Shown: positions 6,906 through 12,535 of the stretch, one piece after another
Position numbering within the stretch: the first letter of the stretch is position 1
Layout of the letters: each line of letters begins with the position of its first letter
Origin: DAOTVS01 sp034436375
GTDB lineage: Bacteria > Chloroflexota > Anaerolineae > SpSt-313
Assembly (NCBI GenBank): GCA_034436375.1
Contig: DAOTVS010000058.1
Location: 1 to 12,535 of the forward strand
DNA length: 12,535 bases
Reading direction: 5' to 3'
Notes under the pieces: model-generated
Told to the model about the DNA's origin: nothing
What the model saw: only the letters and a program-made list of their open reading frames with translations
The model's database searches: none
Program-made: the position numbers and the translations under genes

Positions 6906-6921
6906 GCATTTGGGGCGTGCC
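6894..6921. terminator. Possible shared terminator hairpin between convergent genes
   Basis: GGCACGCC (6894-6901) and GGCGTGCC (6914-6921) form a perfect 8-bp stem with a 12-nt loop. The stem lies exactly where the plus-strand lipoprotein gene (stop 6905) and the minus-strand dehydrogenase gene (stop 6927) converge. T-rich sequence downstream is poor (ATTCCTTTTC on the plus side), so function is tentative. Confidence 0.4.
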
Positions 6922-6926
6922 ACGCA

Positions 6927-7931
6927 TCACGTATTCCTTTTCATCCACAGGCCAGCCAAGGGCACGAGCAGCGCCGTCAGGGCAGCGCCGGCCAGGGCCG
7001 TGAGGACTGTTGGGCGCAGGCGGATCCAGGTGTACGGATCGAAGGATAGGGCGCTAAAGCCGCCGCGGGTGCTTCCCTTGCCCGGCATGGGCTGCCAGAG
7101 ATTATTGGGCCCGGTCGGCAACTCGGGCTGCTGAGTGAGCTGCCCGCGGTAGGCTATGCGCTGCAGGGCCGCATCCGCAGCACGCGGCCAGCACGAAATA
7201 ACCCTGGCCAAAAGCGCCCCTCCTCCGCCCACCGCCATATCGCGTACCGGTTTCTGGGCGGCGTAGAGGATTGCATCGGCCACGATGCGCGGGTCGTACA
7301 CCGGCGGTAGTGGCCGCGGCTTGTACCCCAGGTGCGACAGGGCATGGTCAAAGAGCGGTGTGTCAATAGAGGCAGGCATGAGGAAACTCACCTGCACACC
7401 CGTCTGTGCGTGTTCCTGCTCCAGGCGCAGGGTATCATAGAACCCTTTCAGAGCATGTTTCGAAGCTACATAGGGCGTCTGCAACGGGACGGGCAGCTCC
7501 GACTCGACCGAGCCGATGCCAATCAGTGTGCCCTGCGTCATCTTGAGATACGGCAGGGCGGCTCTGGCGCCGTAGACCTGGCCCATCAGATTTACATCGA
7601 TGACGCGCTTGAACTCCTGCGGGGTGACATCCTCGAACCAACTATAGAGGGTTACCGCAGCGTTGTTGACCCAGGTATCGATCCGACCCAGGCGCTCCAC
7701 TGCCTGTTGCGCCACGTGTTGCACCTGGTCCCAATCGGAAACATCAGCCGGAATGGCCAGCGCCTGCCCGCCTCCCTCAATGATCTCGCTTTCGACCTCG
7801 GCCAGCGCCTCCTGATTGCGCGCCACCAGCGCGACCCGGGCCCCGTGCTGGGCAAAGTGCAGCGCCGTTTCGCGCCCAATACCCGATGATGCCCCGGTGA
7901 TGACAACCACCTGCTCTGCTAACGGCTTCAT
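6927..7931 (-). CDS. Short-chain dehydrogenase/reductase with C-terminal membrane anchor
   Basis: This gene encodes 334 residues. GGGAGG lies 6 nt before ATG 7931. It has a classical SDR Rossmann fold with TGASSGIG (12-19) for NAD(P) binding, NNA (89-91), the active-site Asn N114, Ser S141, and YVASK with Y154 and K158. An Arg (R38) after the second strand suggests NADP preference, by family analogy. The catalytic domain ends near residue 230. The extra C-terminal 100 residues include a hydrophobic segment (about 308-328) followed by KRNT, which suggests membrane anchoring. Similar SDRs with such tails are widespread, with unknown oxidoreductase substrates. It is convergent with the lipoprotein gene, and its upstream side abuts the 155-bp palindrome. 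Confidence 0.9.
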   Translation of the reverse strand: MKPLAEQVVVITGASSGIGRETALHFAQHGARVALVARNQEALAEVESEIIEGGGQALAIPADVSDWDQVQHVAQQAVERLGRIDTWVNNAAVTLYSWFEDVTPQEFKRVIDVNLMGQVYGARAALPYLKMTQGTLIGIGSVESELPVPLQTPYVASKHALKGFYDTLRLEQEHAQTGVQVSFLMPASIDTPLFDHALSHLGYKPRPLPPVYDPRIVADAILYAAQKPVRDMAVGGGGALLARVISCWPRAADAALQRIAYRGQLTQQPELPTGPNNLWQPMPGKGSTRGGFSALSFDPYTWIRLRPTVLTALAGAALTALLVPLAGLWMKRNT

Positions 7932-7953
7932 CTCTCGCCTCCCGGCTATTGCA

Positions 7954-8108
7954 TAGACGCTTTGTGAAATGGGCGCAGAGCCCTCGCCCAGTGTCGTAGT
8001 GACGGCTTCAGCCGTTCGTCTCCCCTTGCACCATGCGGAGACGAGCGACCGAGGTCGCCACTACGACAGTGACCGAGGGCACCATGTCCATTTCACACCA
8101 AACGTCTA
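7954..8108. mobile_element. 155-bp imperfect palindromic element (MITE/REP-like)
   Basis: The core arms 7992-8021 and 8039-8068 are inverted, with 24 of 30 positions pairing and every mismatch a transition. Each arm is itself a small hairpin (ACGGC-TTCA-GCCGT; GCGAC-CGAG-GTCGC). Outside the core the inversion continues more loosely: TAGACG (7954-7959) with CGTCTA (8103-8108), TGTGAAATGG-type sequence near 7963-7972 with its complement near 8088-8096, and GCCCTCG near 7980 with CGAGGGC near 8074. There is no transposase inside. It separates the SDR gene start from a peroxiredoxin remnant. A related motif recurs near 10820. Confidence 0.6.
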
Positions 8109-8329
8109 GGCCGTCCAGCAATTCTTATGCCACATCGATCAAGGTTGACGGGCAGTGTATGGAGGTCCTCACGCCCCCCGTCGGCCGCAACGTCAACGAG
8201 CTGACCCGCCAGGTCAAGGCTTTCCAGCATGTGCGGGCCACCGGTGAGGCCACACCCTCCGGCTGGCAGCCGGGCAGGCCTACCCTCAAGCCCAGCCCGC
8301 AGCTCACTGGCAAAGTCTGGGAGGTCTGA
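8084..8329 (+). pseudogene. C-terminal remnant of an AhpC-type peroxiredoxin
   Basis: The frame is open from 8033, but the first part is read out of the palindromic element; ATG 8084 has a GAGGG site 4 nt upstream. From about 8135 the translation matches the end of AhpC/Prx proteins: IKVDG (family IDPDG), PPVGRNVNE, RQVKAFQHVRATGEATPSGW, QPG, then TLKPSP and GKVWEV. That is roughly the last 60 of about 190-220 residues. The peroxidatic Cys and the thioredoxin-fold core are missing, and the VCP Cys seen in typical 2-Cys members is Thr here (ATPSGW). It ends 10 bp before the convergent ATPase stop. It could still be expressed as an 81-residue chimeric peptide but should not be a peroxidase. Confidence 0.65.
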
Positions 8330-8339
8330 AAGGCGCCAG

Positions 8340-10715
8340 CTACCGGCGCAGGGTGAGCGAGTTGAGCACCAGCAGCACGCTGCTGGTGGCCATTGTGGCC
8401 GCAGCGATGGCCGGGGTGATCAGGCCCATCATGGCCAGTGGCACGGTGATGATGTTGTAGGCAAAGGCCCACCCCAAGTTCAGCCGGATGATCAGGCGCG
8501 CCCGGCGAGAGAGATAGATGAACTGGGAGATAAGCCGCAGGTCGGGGTAGACCAATATCACGTCAGAGACTTCCCCGGCGACCTGGGCGCCGCCCGCCAC
8601 AGTCAGGCTCAGGTCGGCCTGGGCCAGGGCGGGGGCGTCATTCACTCCATCGCCGACCATGCCCACGCGCTGCCCGGCCTTTTGCCAGCTCTGGATGCGG
8701 GCCGCCTTTTCGGCCGGCGAGCAATCCCCCTCCCATTCCCGCAAGCCTAGCTCGGCAGCCACCGCTTGCATCGTGCGCGGGGAGTCGCCGGAAAGCGCCA
8801 CTGTCTCGATGCCTTGCGCCTCCAGGTCCCGCAGGGCCCAGGCCGCCGTCCGGTTGGGCTGGTCGCGCAGGGCAATCAGGCCGGCAACCTGGCCCTCCCA
8901 GCCGACCCAGATGACCGTCTCCCCGCGTTCAGCATGGGCCTGGGCCAGGGCATTAAGCTCTGGGCCCGGGTCGCTCCCCAGGAAATGTTGGGAGCCGGCC
9001 AGCACGCGGCGGTCTCCCTCGTCTGGGAGGCGGGCGCTGGCGCCCATGCCGCGCACCGCCTGGAACTCTCTGGCCGGCGGCGCTCCCTCCGGATAGGCGG
9101 CCAGGATGGCCCGGGCGATGGGGTGCTCTGAGAATTGCTCTACGCCCGCCGCCAGGCGCAGCAGCTGGCGCTCGTCGAGCGGCAGCGCCGGGTTCGGCAC
9201 GGCCGCGACCACGCTCATGTGGCCCTGCGTCAGGGTGCCGGTTTTGTCCAGGACGATCCGCTGCACCTGGGCGGCGCTTTCCAGCGCCGCCGGGTTGCGC
9301 ACCAGGATGCCCTCGCGCGTGGCCCGGCCCAGAATGACCGTCAGCGCCAGCGGAGTGGCCAGGCCCAGGGCGCAGGGGCAGGCGATGACCAATACCGATA
9401 CCCCCGTGAGGAGCGCTCTGTCGGGGCCGCGGCCAGCAGCCCACCAACCCAGGGTGGCCAGGAGCGCCAGGGCCAGCACGCTCAGGGTGAGGTAGCCGGC
9501 TGCCCGGTCGGCCATGCGCTGCACCGGCGGCTTGGCCGACAGAGTCTGCTCTACGAGGTGTGTGATTTGCGCCAGGCGCGTCTCGCGCGGCGGCTGGCTC
9601 ACGCGGCAGGTCAGGGCCGCGTCGGCCAGGAGTGTGCCGGCAAAGACCGTGTCGCCGGGGCGCCGGGTCGCCGGCGATGACTCGCCCGTCAGCAGCGATT
9701 CATCCAGGTCGCCCTCCCCCTCCACAATCTGGGCGTCGGCCGGCACGCGCTCCCCGGGCTTGATCAGGATGAGGTCGCCCACGGCCAGCTGGCGCGCCGG
9801 GACCTCGACCCAGGCATCGCCCTCGCGGCGGGTGGCCTTGCCGGGCTGCAGGCGCAGGAGCTGGCGGATGTCCTTGCGCGCCCGGGCGCCGCCAGAGGCT
9901 TCCAGAATGCGGCCTAGCAGCACAAAGCTCACGACCATGACCACCGAATCGAAGTAGGTCTGCCCACGGCCGGTCACCGCCATGCAGGTGCTGTAGGCAA
10001 AGGCCGAGCTGATGCCCAGGCTGACCAGGGTATCCATCGTCGCTACCCCTGCGCGCAGGCCCCGCCAGGCGCCGTGGATAAAGGAGTAGCCCCCGAAAAA
10101 GAGCACCGGTATCGTCAACAGGCAGGCGAGATACTGCATGCCGCGCACCGCTTGGTCGGTGAACTGCCCCAGGGCGTAGTAGCCATAGAGATTCCCGAGG
10201 TAAAAAGTCATCACCATCATGCCCAGGGTCAGGGCGACGACGAATTGCACCAGCAGGAGGCTATCTCGTCGCTCTTTGCGCCCCTCGCCAGCGTCCGCAG
10301 TCAGGCTGGGGCGGTAGCCCAGGCTCTCGAGGCCCAGCAAGAGGTCTTCGGGGTCTGCCTGCGCCGGGTCGTAGCGCAGGCGCCCGCGCTCAGCGGCAAA
10401 GCTGACCTCGGCAGCAATCACACCCGGCTGCTGCTCCAGCAGGCGCTGGGCCGCCACGGCGCAACCGCTGCACCACATCCCCTGCAGGGTAAAGTAGGCC
10501 GTCTCGCCCGGGGCCAGCACCCCCCCCAGCACCGGGCGCCGCGGGTTGGATCGGGCCAGCACCTGTTCGAGCCGGCCGCTCTGGGCAGCGACCTCATAGA
10601 CGGTAGCACACCCCTGGCAGCAAAACAGTCTCTCCTCACCATCACTGTAGCGCTTGACGGGTGAGCCCGGGATCTCCAGGCCACAGAGGTCACAGATGCC
10701 GGTTTGTGCAGCCAC
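8340..10715 (-). CDS. Copper-translocating P1B-type ATPase, CcoI/FixI-like
   Basis: This gene encodes 791 residues from GTG 10715. That start is preferred because AAAGGGGG lies 8 nt upstream; an ATG at 10772 lacks a good site and adds only 19 non-conserved residues. The N-terminal Cys-rich domain (C8, C11, C32, C33, C36; CDLCG, FCCQGC) is the metal-binding domain typical of CcoI/FixI. A heavy-metal-associated domain follows, with GMWCSGC (C82, C85). Eight membrane segments are expected. Actuator TGES is at 343-346, the channel CPC at 446-448, the phosphorylation site DKTGT at D490, the SEHP motif at H531 and the hinge GDGVND at 688-693. The last two TM segments carry N and Y (FAYNIITVP) and M-x2-SS (MATSS), fitting Cu(I) transport. 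It likely exports Cu(I) for oxidase assembly. Small oxidase-accessory genes lie upstream on the same strand. Confidence 0.95.
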   Translation of the reverse strand: MAAQTGICDLCGLEIPGSPVKRYSDGEERLFCCQGCATVYEVAAQSGRLEQVLARSNPRRPVLGGVLAPGETAYFTLQGMWCSGCAVAAQRLLEQQPGVIAAEVSFAAERGRLRYDPAQADPEDLLLGLESLGYRPSLTADAGEGRKERRDSLLLVQFVVALTLGMMVMTFYLGNLYGYYALGQFTDQAVRGMQYLACLLTIPVLFFGGYSFIHGAWRGLRAGVATMDTLVSLGISSAFAYSTCMAVTGRGQTYFDSVVMVVSFVLLGRILEASGGARARKDIRQLLRLQPGKATRREGDAWVEVPARQLAVGDLILIKPGERVPADAQIVEGEGDLDESLLTGESSPATRRPGDTVFAGTLLADAALTCRVSQPPRETRLAQITHLVEQTLSAKPPVQRMADRAAGYLTLSVLALALLATLGWWAAGRGPDRALLTGVSVLVIACPCALGLATPLALTVILGRATREGILVRNPAALESAAQVQRIVLDKTGTLTQGHMSVVAAVPNPALPLDERQLLRLAAGVEQFSEHPIARAILAAYPEGAPPAREFQAVRGMGASARLPDEGDRRVLAGSQHFLGSDPGPELNALAQAHAERGETVIWVGWEGQVAGLIALRDQPNRTAAWALRDLEAQGIETVALSGDSPRTMQAVAAELGLREWEGDCSPAEKAARIQSWQKAGQRVGMVGDGVNDAPALAQADLSLTVAGGAQVAGEVSDVILVYPDLRLISQFIYLSRRARLIIRLNLGWAFAYNIITVPLAMMGLITPAIAAATMATSSVLLVLNSLTLRR

Positions 10716-11030
10716 AACTGGGTCCCCCTTTCGACGATTGACCTCCCAGAAATGATGGTTGATGCTCGCCATGGCTGCTATCCGCAGGAATGGCGGCGTG
10801 CGGCGCCGCGCGCAGGTCCTCGTAGTGGCGGGCTTTGGCCGCTCAACCCACTTGAGCAAAGCGTTGAGCGGCGCTGCCGCAAGTGGTGAGCCTGCCCAAC
10901 CAGCTTGCCCGCCTGGGAGGAGCGCCGCCGGCGCTCCATGTGCCGGCCAGGGTTCTGGGCGCTCACAGGATCCCGTGGCGCCCCGGGCCACTCAGACGGG
11001 ATTTCGCCCCCCAAGCGCAGTTGATTGCCC
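10716..11030. other. 315-bp gap between lipoprotein and ATPase genes
   Basis: No coding region with a ribosome site is convincing here. The ATPase frame stays open through it on the minus strand, but that part lacks family residues. It holds the strong AAAGGGGG site at the ATPase start and a palindromic element (10820-10872). The ATPase may have its own promoter here, but none is clear by eye. Confidence 0.5.
10820..10872. repeat. Second palindromic repeat, related to the 7954-8108 element
   Basis: A perfect 10-bp inverted repeat GCCGCTCAAC (10838-10847) with GTTGAGCGGC (10863-10872) encloses a 15-nt loop that can itself pair CTT with AAG. The left flank TCGTAGTGGCG (10820-10830) is identical to the minus strand of 8056-8066, and the next bases keep the same CT-GG-CGCTC pattern. 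So this looks like a diverged or partial copy of the same repeat family, about 105 bp upstream of the ATPase start. Confidence 0.5.
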
Positions 11031-11435
11031 TCAGCGCTGCAGGGCGGTCGGCTGCAGGGCCGGATTGGCCGTCTCGGAGGGGGCAGCGGCGGCCGCTGCT
11101 GCCGTTGCCATTGGGGAAGGGCTTCCGCTGGTCGCAGCTGGTGTGCCCTGCGGCTCCGCCGACGGGAAACCGCTTACCCCCGATACTGCCGTCGGCGCTG
11201 GCAGGGTTGGCCTGGGCCCGCCGATCTCATCGGGGGCCTGGGCATAGGGCCGCTGCGTGGGTCCGCCGGGGGCCAGCGTGACGTTCCGGTACAGGTTGGC
11301 CGCATCCTGGGTGCCGGCCCCCTGAGTCATGCCGACGTGGGGGGTTGGCGTCGGGGGCATGTAGCAACTGTTCAAGGCCGCAGCGTAGGCCAGGAACAGC
11401 AGACTGAGCAGCATCAGGGAGATCACCCGTTTCAT
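11031..11435 (-). CDS. Pro/Ala/Thr-rich putative lipoprotein
   Basis: This gene encodes 134 residues. GGAGG lies 7 nt before ATG 11435. A signal sequence (KRVISLMLLSLLFLAYAAAL) ends in LNSC with C24, a lipobox-like site whose second position (Asn) is unusual. The mature part starts with YMPPTPTPHVGMTQG, continues with a short polar stretch (AANLYRNVTLAPGG) and turns into a low-complexity Pro/Ser/Ala tail with eight Ala in a row. It is probably anchored outside the membrane. No domain family is recognised. It sits 33 bp downstream of the ABM-like gene and is probably in the same operon. Confidence 0.7.
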   Translation of the reverse strand: MKRVISLMLLSLLFLAYAAALNSCYMPPTPTPHVGMTQGAGTQDAANLYRNVTLAPGGPTQRPYAQAPDEIGGPRPTLPAPTAVSGVSGFPSAEPQGTPAATSGSPSPMATAAAAAAAPSETANPALQPTALQR

Positions 11436-11468
11436 TGATGGCCCTCCATTTAGAGCTTGCGCCGGGCA

Positions 11469-11798
11469 TCACTGCCGTGAGCCGACCTCCTCGTAGATGT
11501 GCATCTCCAGGTTCTCGGGCTGAATGTTCCCAAAGTGCTCGAACACCTTTTCCTCGGCCCAGGCCGAGCGCCGATGGTCCTCAAGGGTATGCCAATCCTG
11601 CCAGACGCTGAGATACTTGACGCGCACAATGCCCGGTATATCCAGCGAGTACATGGCTCGCGACTCCCAGTAGCCCTCACTGTCGGGCAGCAGGGCGCGC
11701 AGGTAAGCGACGACCCGGTCCAGGTCAGCGCCCACACGGTTGATCAACCGCGCCTTTTCGGCCGGTATATCGAAACTGACCTCGTAGATGTACGGCAT
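11469..11798 (-). CDS. Small ABM-like dimeric alpha/beta-barrel protein
   Basis: This gene encodes 109 residues. GAGGAG lies just before ATG 11798 with normal spacing. The start YIYEVSFDIPAEKARLINR, the mid strand VRVKYLSVWQDWHTLEDHR, and the end ENLEMHIYEEV read as a beta-alpha-beta-beta pattern of the ferredoxin-like dimeric barrel fold used by antibiotic-biosynthesis-monooxygenase (ABM) and similar small proteins. No catalytic residue can be assigned. It is soluble, with no signal or TM segment. It lies 15 bp after the two-TM gene in a tight same-strand row. The fold call is moderate; function is unknown. Confidence 0.72.
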   Translation of the reverse strand: MPYIYEVSFDIPAEKARLINRVGADLDRVVAYLRALLPDSEGYWESRAMYSLDIPGIVRVKYLSVWQDWHTLEDHRRSAWAEEKVFEHFGNIQPENLEMHIYEEVGSRQ

Positions 11799-11813
11799 GG
11801 CCCACTCCTCAGG

Positions 11814-12140
11814 CTACGTTGGATTCATCCAAAACAGGATCAAGTAGATGATCACCCAGATCGGCACGCCGACCACGACGACCCACATGAACACCGGCAT
11901 GCCGACCCAGGCTTCTTCGAGACCCCCGGGAAAGCTCTCCAGAAACGAGTCGGGGCCCAGGAGCGATGTGGCCTGTTCCTGCTCGCCGGGGCGGAGCCGC
12001 GGGCGGCGGCCGTTCCGGTAGCCCGAGGCCTCGAAGAGATTGGGTATGGCGATGGTAACGGTCGCCAGCCCCAGGAGCCCCGCTCCGGCCAGAATGCCGA
12101 GCAGGATGAGCCCGTAGGGCCATTGGTTGTTGATGAGCAT
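11814..12140 (-). CDS. Two-TM small membrane protein in the oxidase-accessory cluster
   Basis: This gene encodes 108 residues from ATG 12140, chosen because AAGGAGG lies 5 nt upstream; the frame is open further, but without a ribosome site. One hydrophobic segment is at about 9-33 (LILLGILAGAGLLGLATVTI) and another at about 82-105 (FMWVVVVGVPIWVIIYLILF). They are joined by a polar, Arg- and Glu-rich loop of about 50 residues. No family is recognised with confidence. Spacing to its neighbours (35 and 15 bp) indicates co-transcription with the CcoS-like and ABM-like genes, so a role in respiratory oxidase assembly or as a small subunit is possible. Confidence 0.72.
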   Translation of the reverse strand: MLINNQWPYGLILLGILAGAGLLGLATVTIAIPNLFEASGYRNGRRPRLRPGEQEQATSLLGPDSFLESFPGGLEEAWVGMPVFMWVVVVGVPIWVIIYLILFWMNPT

Positions 12141-12175
12141 GGTTTCCTCCTTCCCCCTATGCCACTGAGAAACAT

Positions 12176-12424
12176 TCAGCGGCTGCGTTCCCCAATGGCG
12201 CATGTAGGCGCAGCCGGCCTTTGCCCTGCTAAAGGCGCCGTTTGGCCTTCGCCCTGCGCCGGCTCACGGCCCGGCCACGGTTCCGGCTGCCGCTCGATCA
12301 GGGCCAGGTAGCGATACTCGTCGCTGTTATCCAGTTGCCCTGCTCGCCAGCCCCAAACCAGCAGCCCCAGGGAAATGAAGATGATGAGCCAACCGGTTGC
12401 CGTAGCGATAACCCATCCGTCCAA
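12176..12424 (-). CDS. CcoS-like cbb3 oxidase maturation membrane peptide
   Basis: This gene encodes 82 residues from a TTG start at 12424, with GGGAG 4 nt upstream and AAGGAG further up. There is no in-frame ATG near the start. One TM segment (about 6-26, ATATGWLIIFISLGLLVWGW) is followed directly by RAGQLDNSDEYRYLALIE. The W-x-x-R-x-GQ-hydrophobic-Asp pattern right after the membrane is like CcoS (W-x-x-R-x-GQFDD), although the family's acidic pair is DN here. The tail is Pro-rich and longer than usual for CcoS. Presence beside a CcoI-type ATPase supports the assignment. It could instead be another small oxidase subunit of the CcoQ kind. Confidence 0.6.
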   Translation of the reverse strand: MDGWVIATATGWLIIFISLGLLVWGWRAGQLDNSDEYRYLALIERQPEPWPGREPAQGEGQTAPLAGQRPAAPTCAIGERSR

Positions 12425-12449
12425 CAGACTCCCTGCTCCTTTCTTTAGG

Positions 12450-12535
12450 TCACCGGCCGCGGCGCGGCGCTCGCCATTCTTCCGGGAGCTCAGGCTCCCC
12501 CGGGGCAGGCTCGCGCCGCCGCTCCGGCGGCGTCG
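12450..12535 (-). CDS. C-terminal tail of an unidentified protein (runs off the window)
   Basis: Of the three minus-strand frames at the edge, one encodes 27 residues ending PGEPELPEEWRAPRRGR before TGA at 12450-12452. It stops 25 bp before the next start, as expected in an operon. Composition is charged and Pro-rich, as in a disordered tail. A second frame also stays open and runs into the CcoS-like frame, but it reads as a shadow. If the cluster is a cbb3 operon, this may be the tail of an oxidase subunit or accessory protein; nothing in the piece identifies it. Confidence 0.45.
   Translation of the reverse strand, partial: TPPERRREPAPGEPELPEEWRAPRRGR

Noticed and set aside
10716..10991. 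N-terminal extension of the copper ATPase to an upstream start (92 extra residues)
   Set aside because: The extension is low-complexity, crosses a palindromic repeat and lacks a ribosome site; GTG 10715 has AAAGGGGG and begins right before the conserved Cys-rich domain.
10778..11014. 78-residue minus-strand frame in the gap before the ATPase
   Set aside because: Arg/Ser/Gly-rich composition, overlaps the palindromic element, no recognisable ribosome site or motif.

Overview
The window is GC-rich (apart from a few AT-rich intergenic patches) with well-formed Shine-Dalgarno sites. Single-membrane-style lipoproteins with Pro/Thr/Ala-rich tails, a NosD-like exported protein with Ig-like domains and a CcoI-type copper ATPase beside small oxidase-accessory membrane proteins fit a Chloroflexota-like aerobe (Caldilineae/Anaerolineae type). 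That assignment is an inference from protein style; no rRNA or other taxonomic marker is present.

Layout. (1) 91-2911, plus strand: a near-consensus promoter, then two metallo-beta-lactamase (MBL) fold hydrolases. The first is a double-MBL protein with a metal-site-degenerate first half and a C-terminal Ig-like domain; the second is a compact lactonase-like enzyme with all seven metal ligands. A 30-bp perfect hairpin follows. (2) 3090-6268, minus strand: a 65-residue single-pass membrane protein with its own intrinsic terminator, a gene-poor AT-rich stretch, and a large secreted NosD-like beta-helix protein with its own terminator, TATAAT box and structured leader. (3) 6444-6905, plus: a lipoprotein that looks like a PQQ sugar-dehydrogenase beta-propeller lacking its middle. 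(4) 6927-7931, minus: a short-chain dehydrogenase with a C-terminal membrane anchor. (5) 7954-8329: a 155-bp imperfect palindrome (MITE/REP-like) abutting the C-terminal remnant of an AhpC-type peroxiredoxin. (6) 8340-12535, minus: a cluster consistent with cbb3-type cytochrome oxidase maturation. In transcription order it holds the tail of an unidentified protein, a CcoS-like membrane peptide, a two-TM protein, an ABM-like dimeric barrel protein, a Pro/Ala-rich lipoprotein, and, after a 315-bp gap with a second palindromic element, a CcoI/FixI-type copper P1B-ATPase.

The most coherent functional unit is region 6: the ATPase would export copper for assembly of a haem-copper oxidase whose catalytic genes probably lie just beyond the right edge. 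The rest looks like accessory sequence shaped by small deletions and palindromic repeats: two genes (the PQQ-type lipoprotein and the peroxiredoxin) survive only as pieces. No CRISPR array, tRNA, rRNA, integrase or transposase gene was seen.
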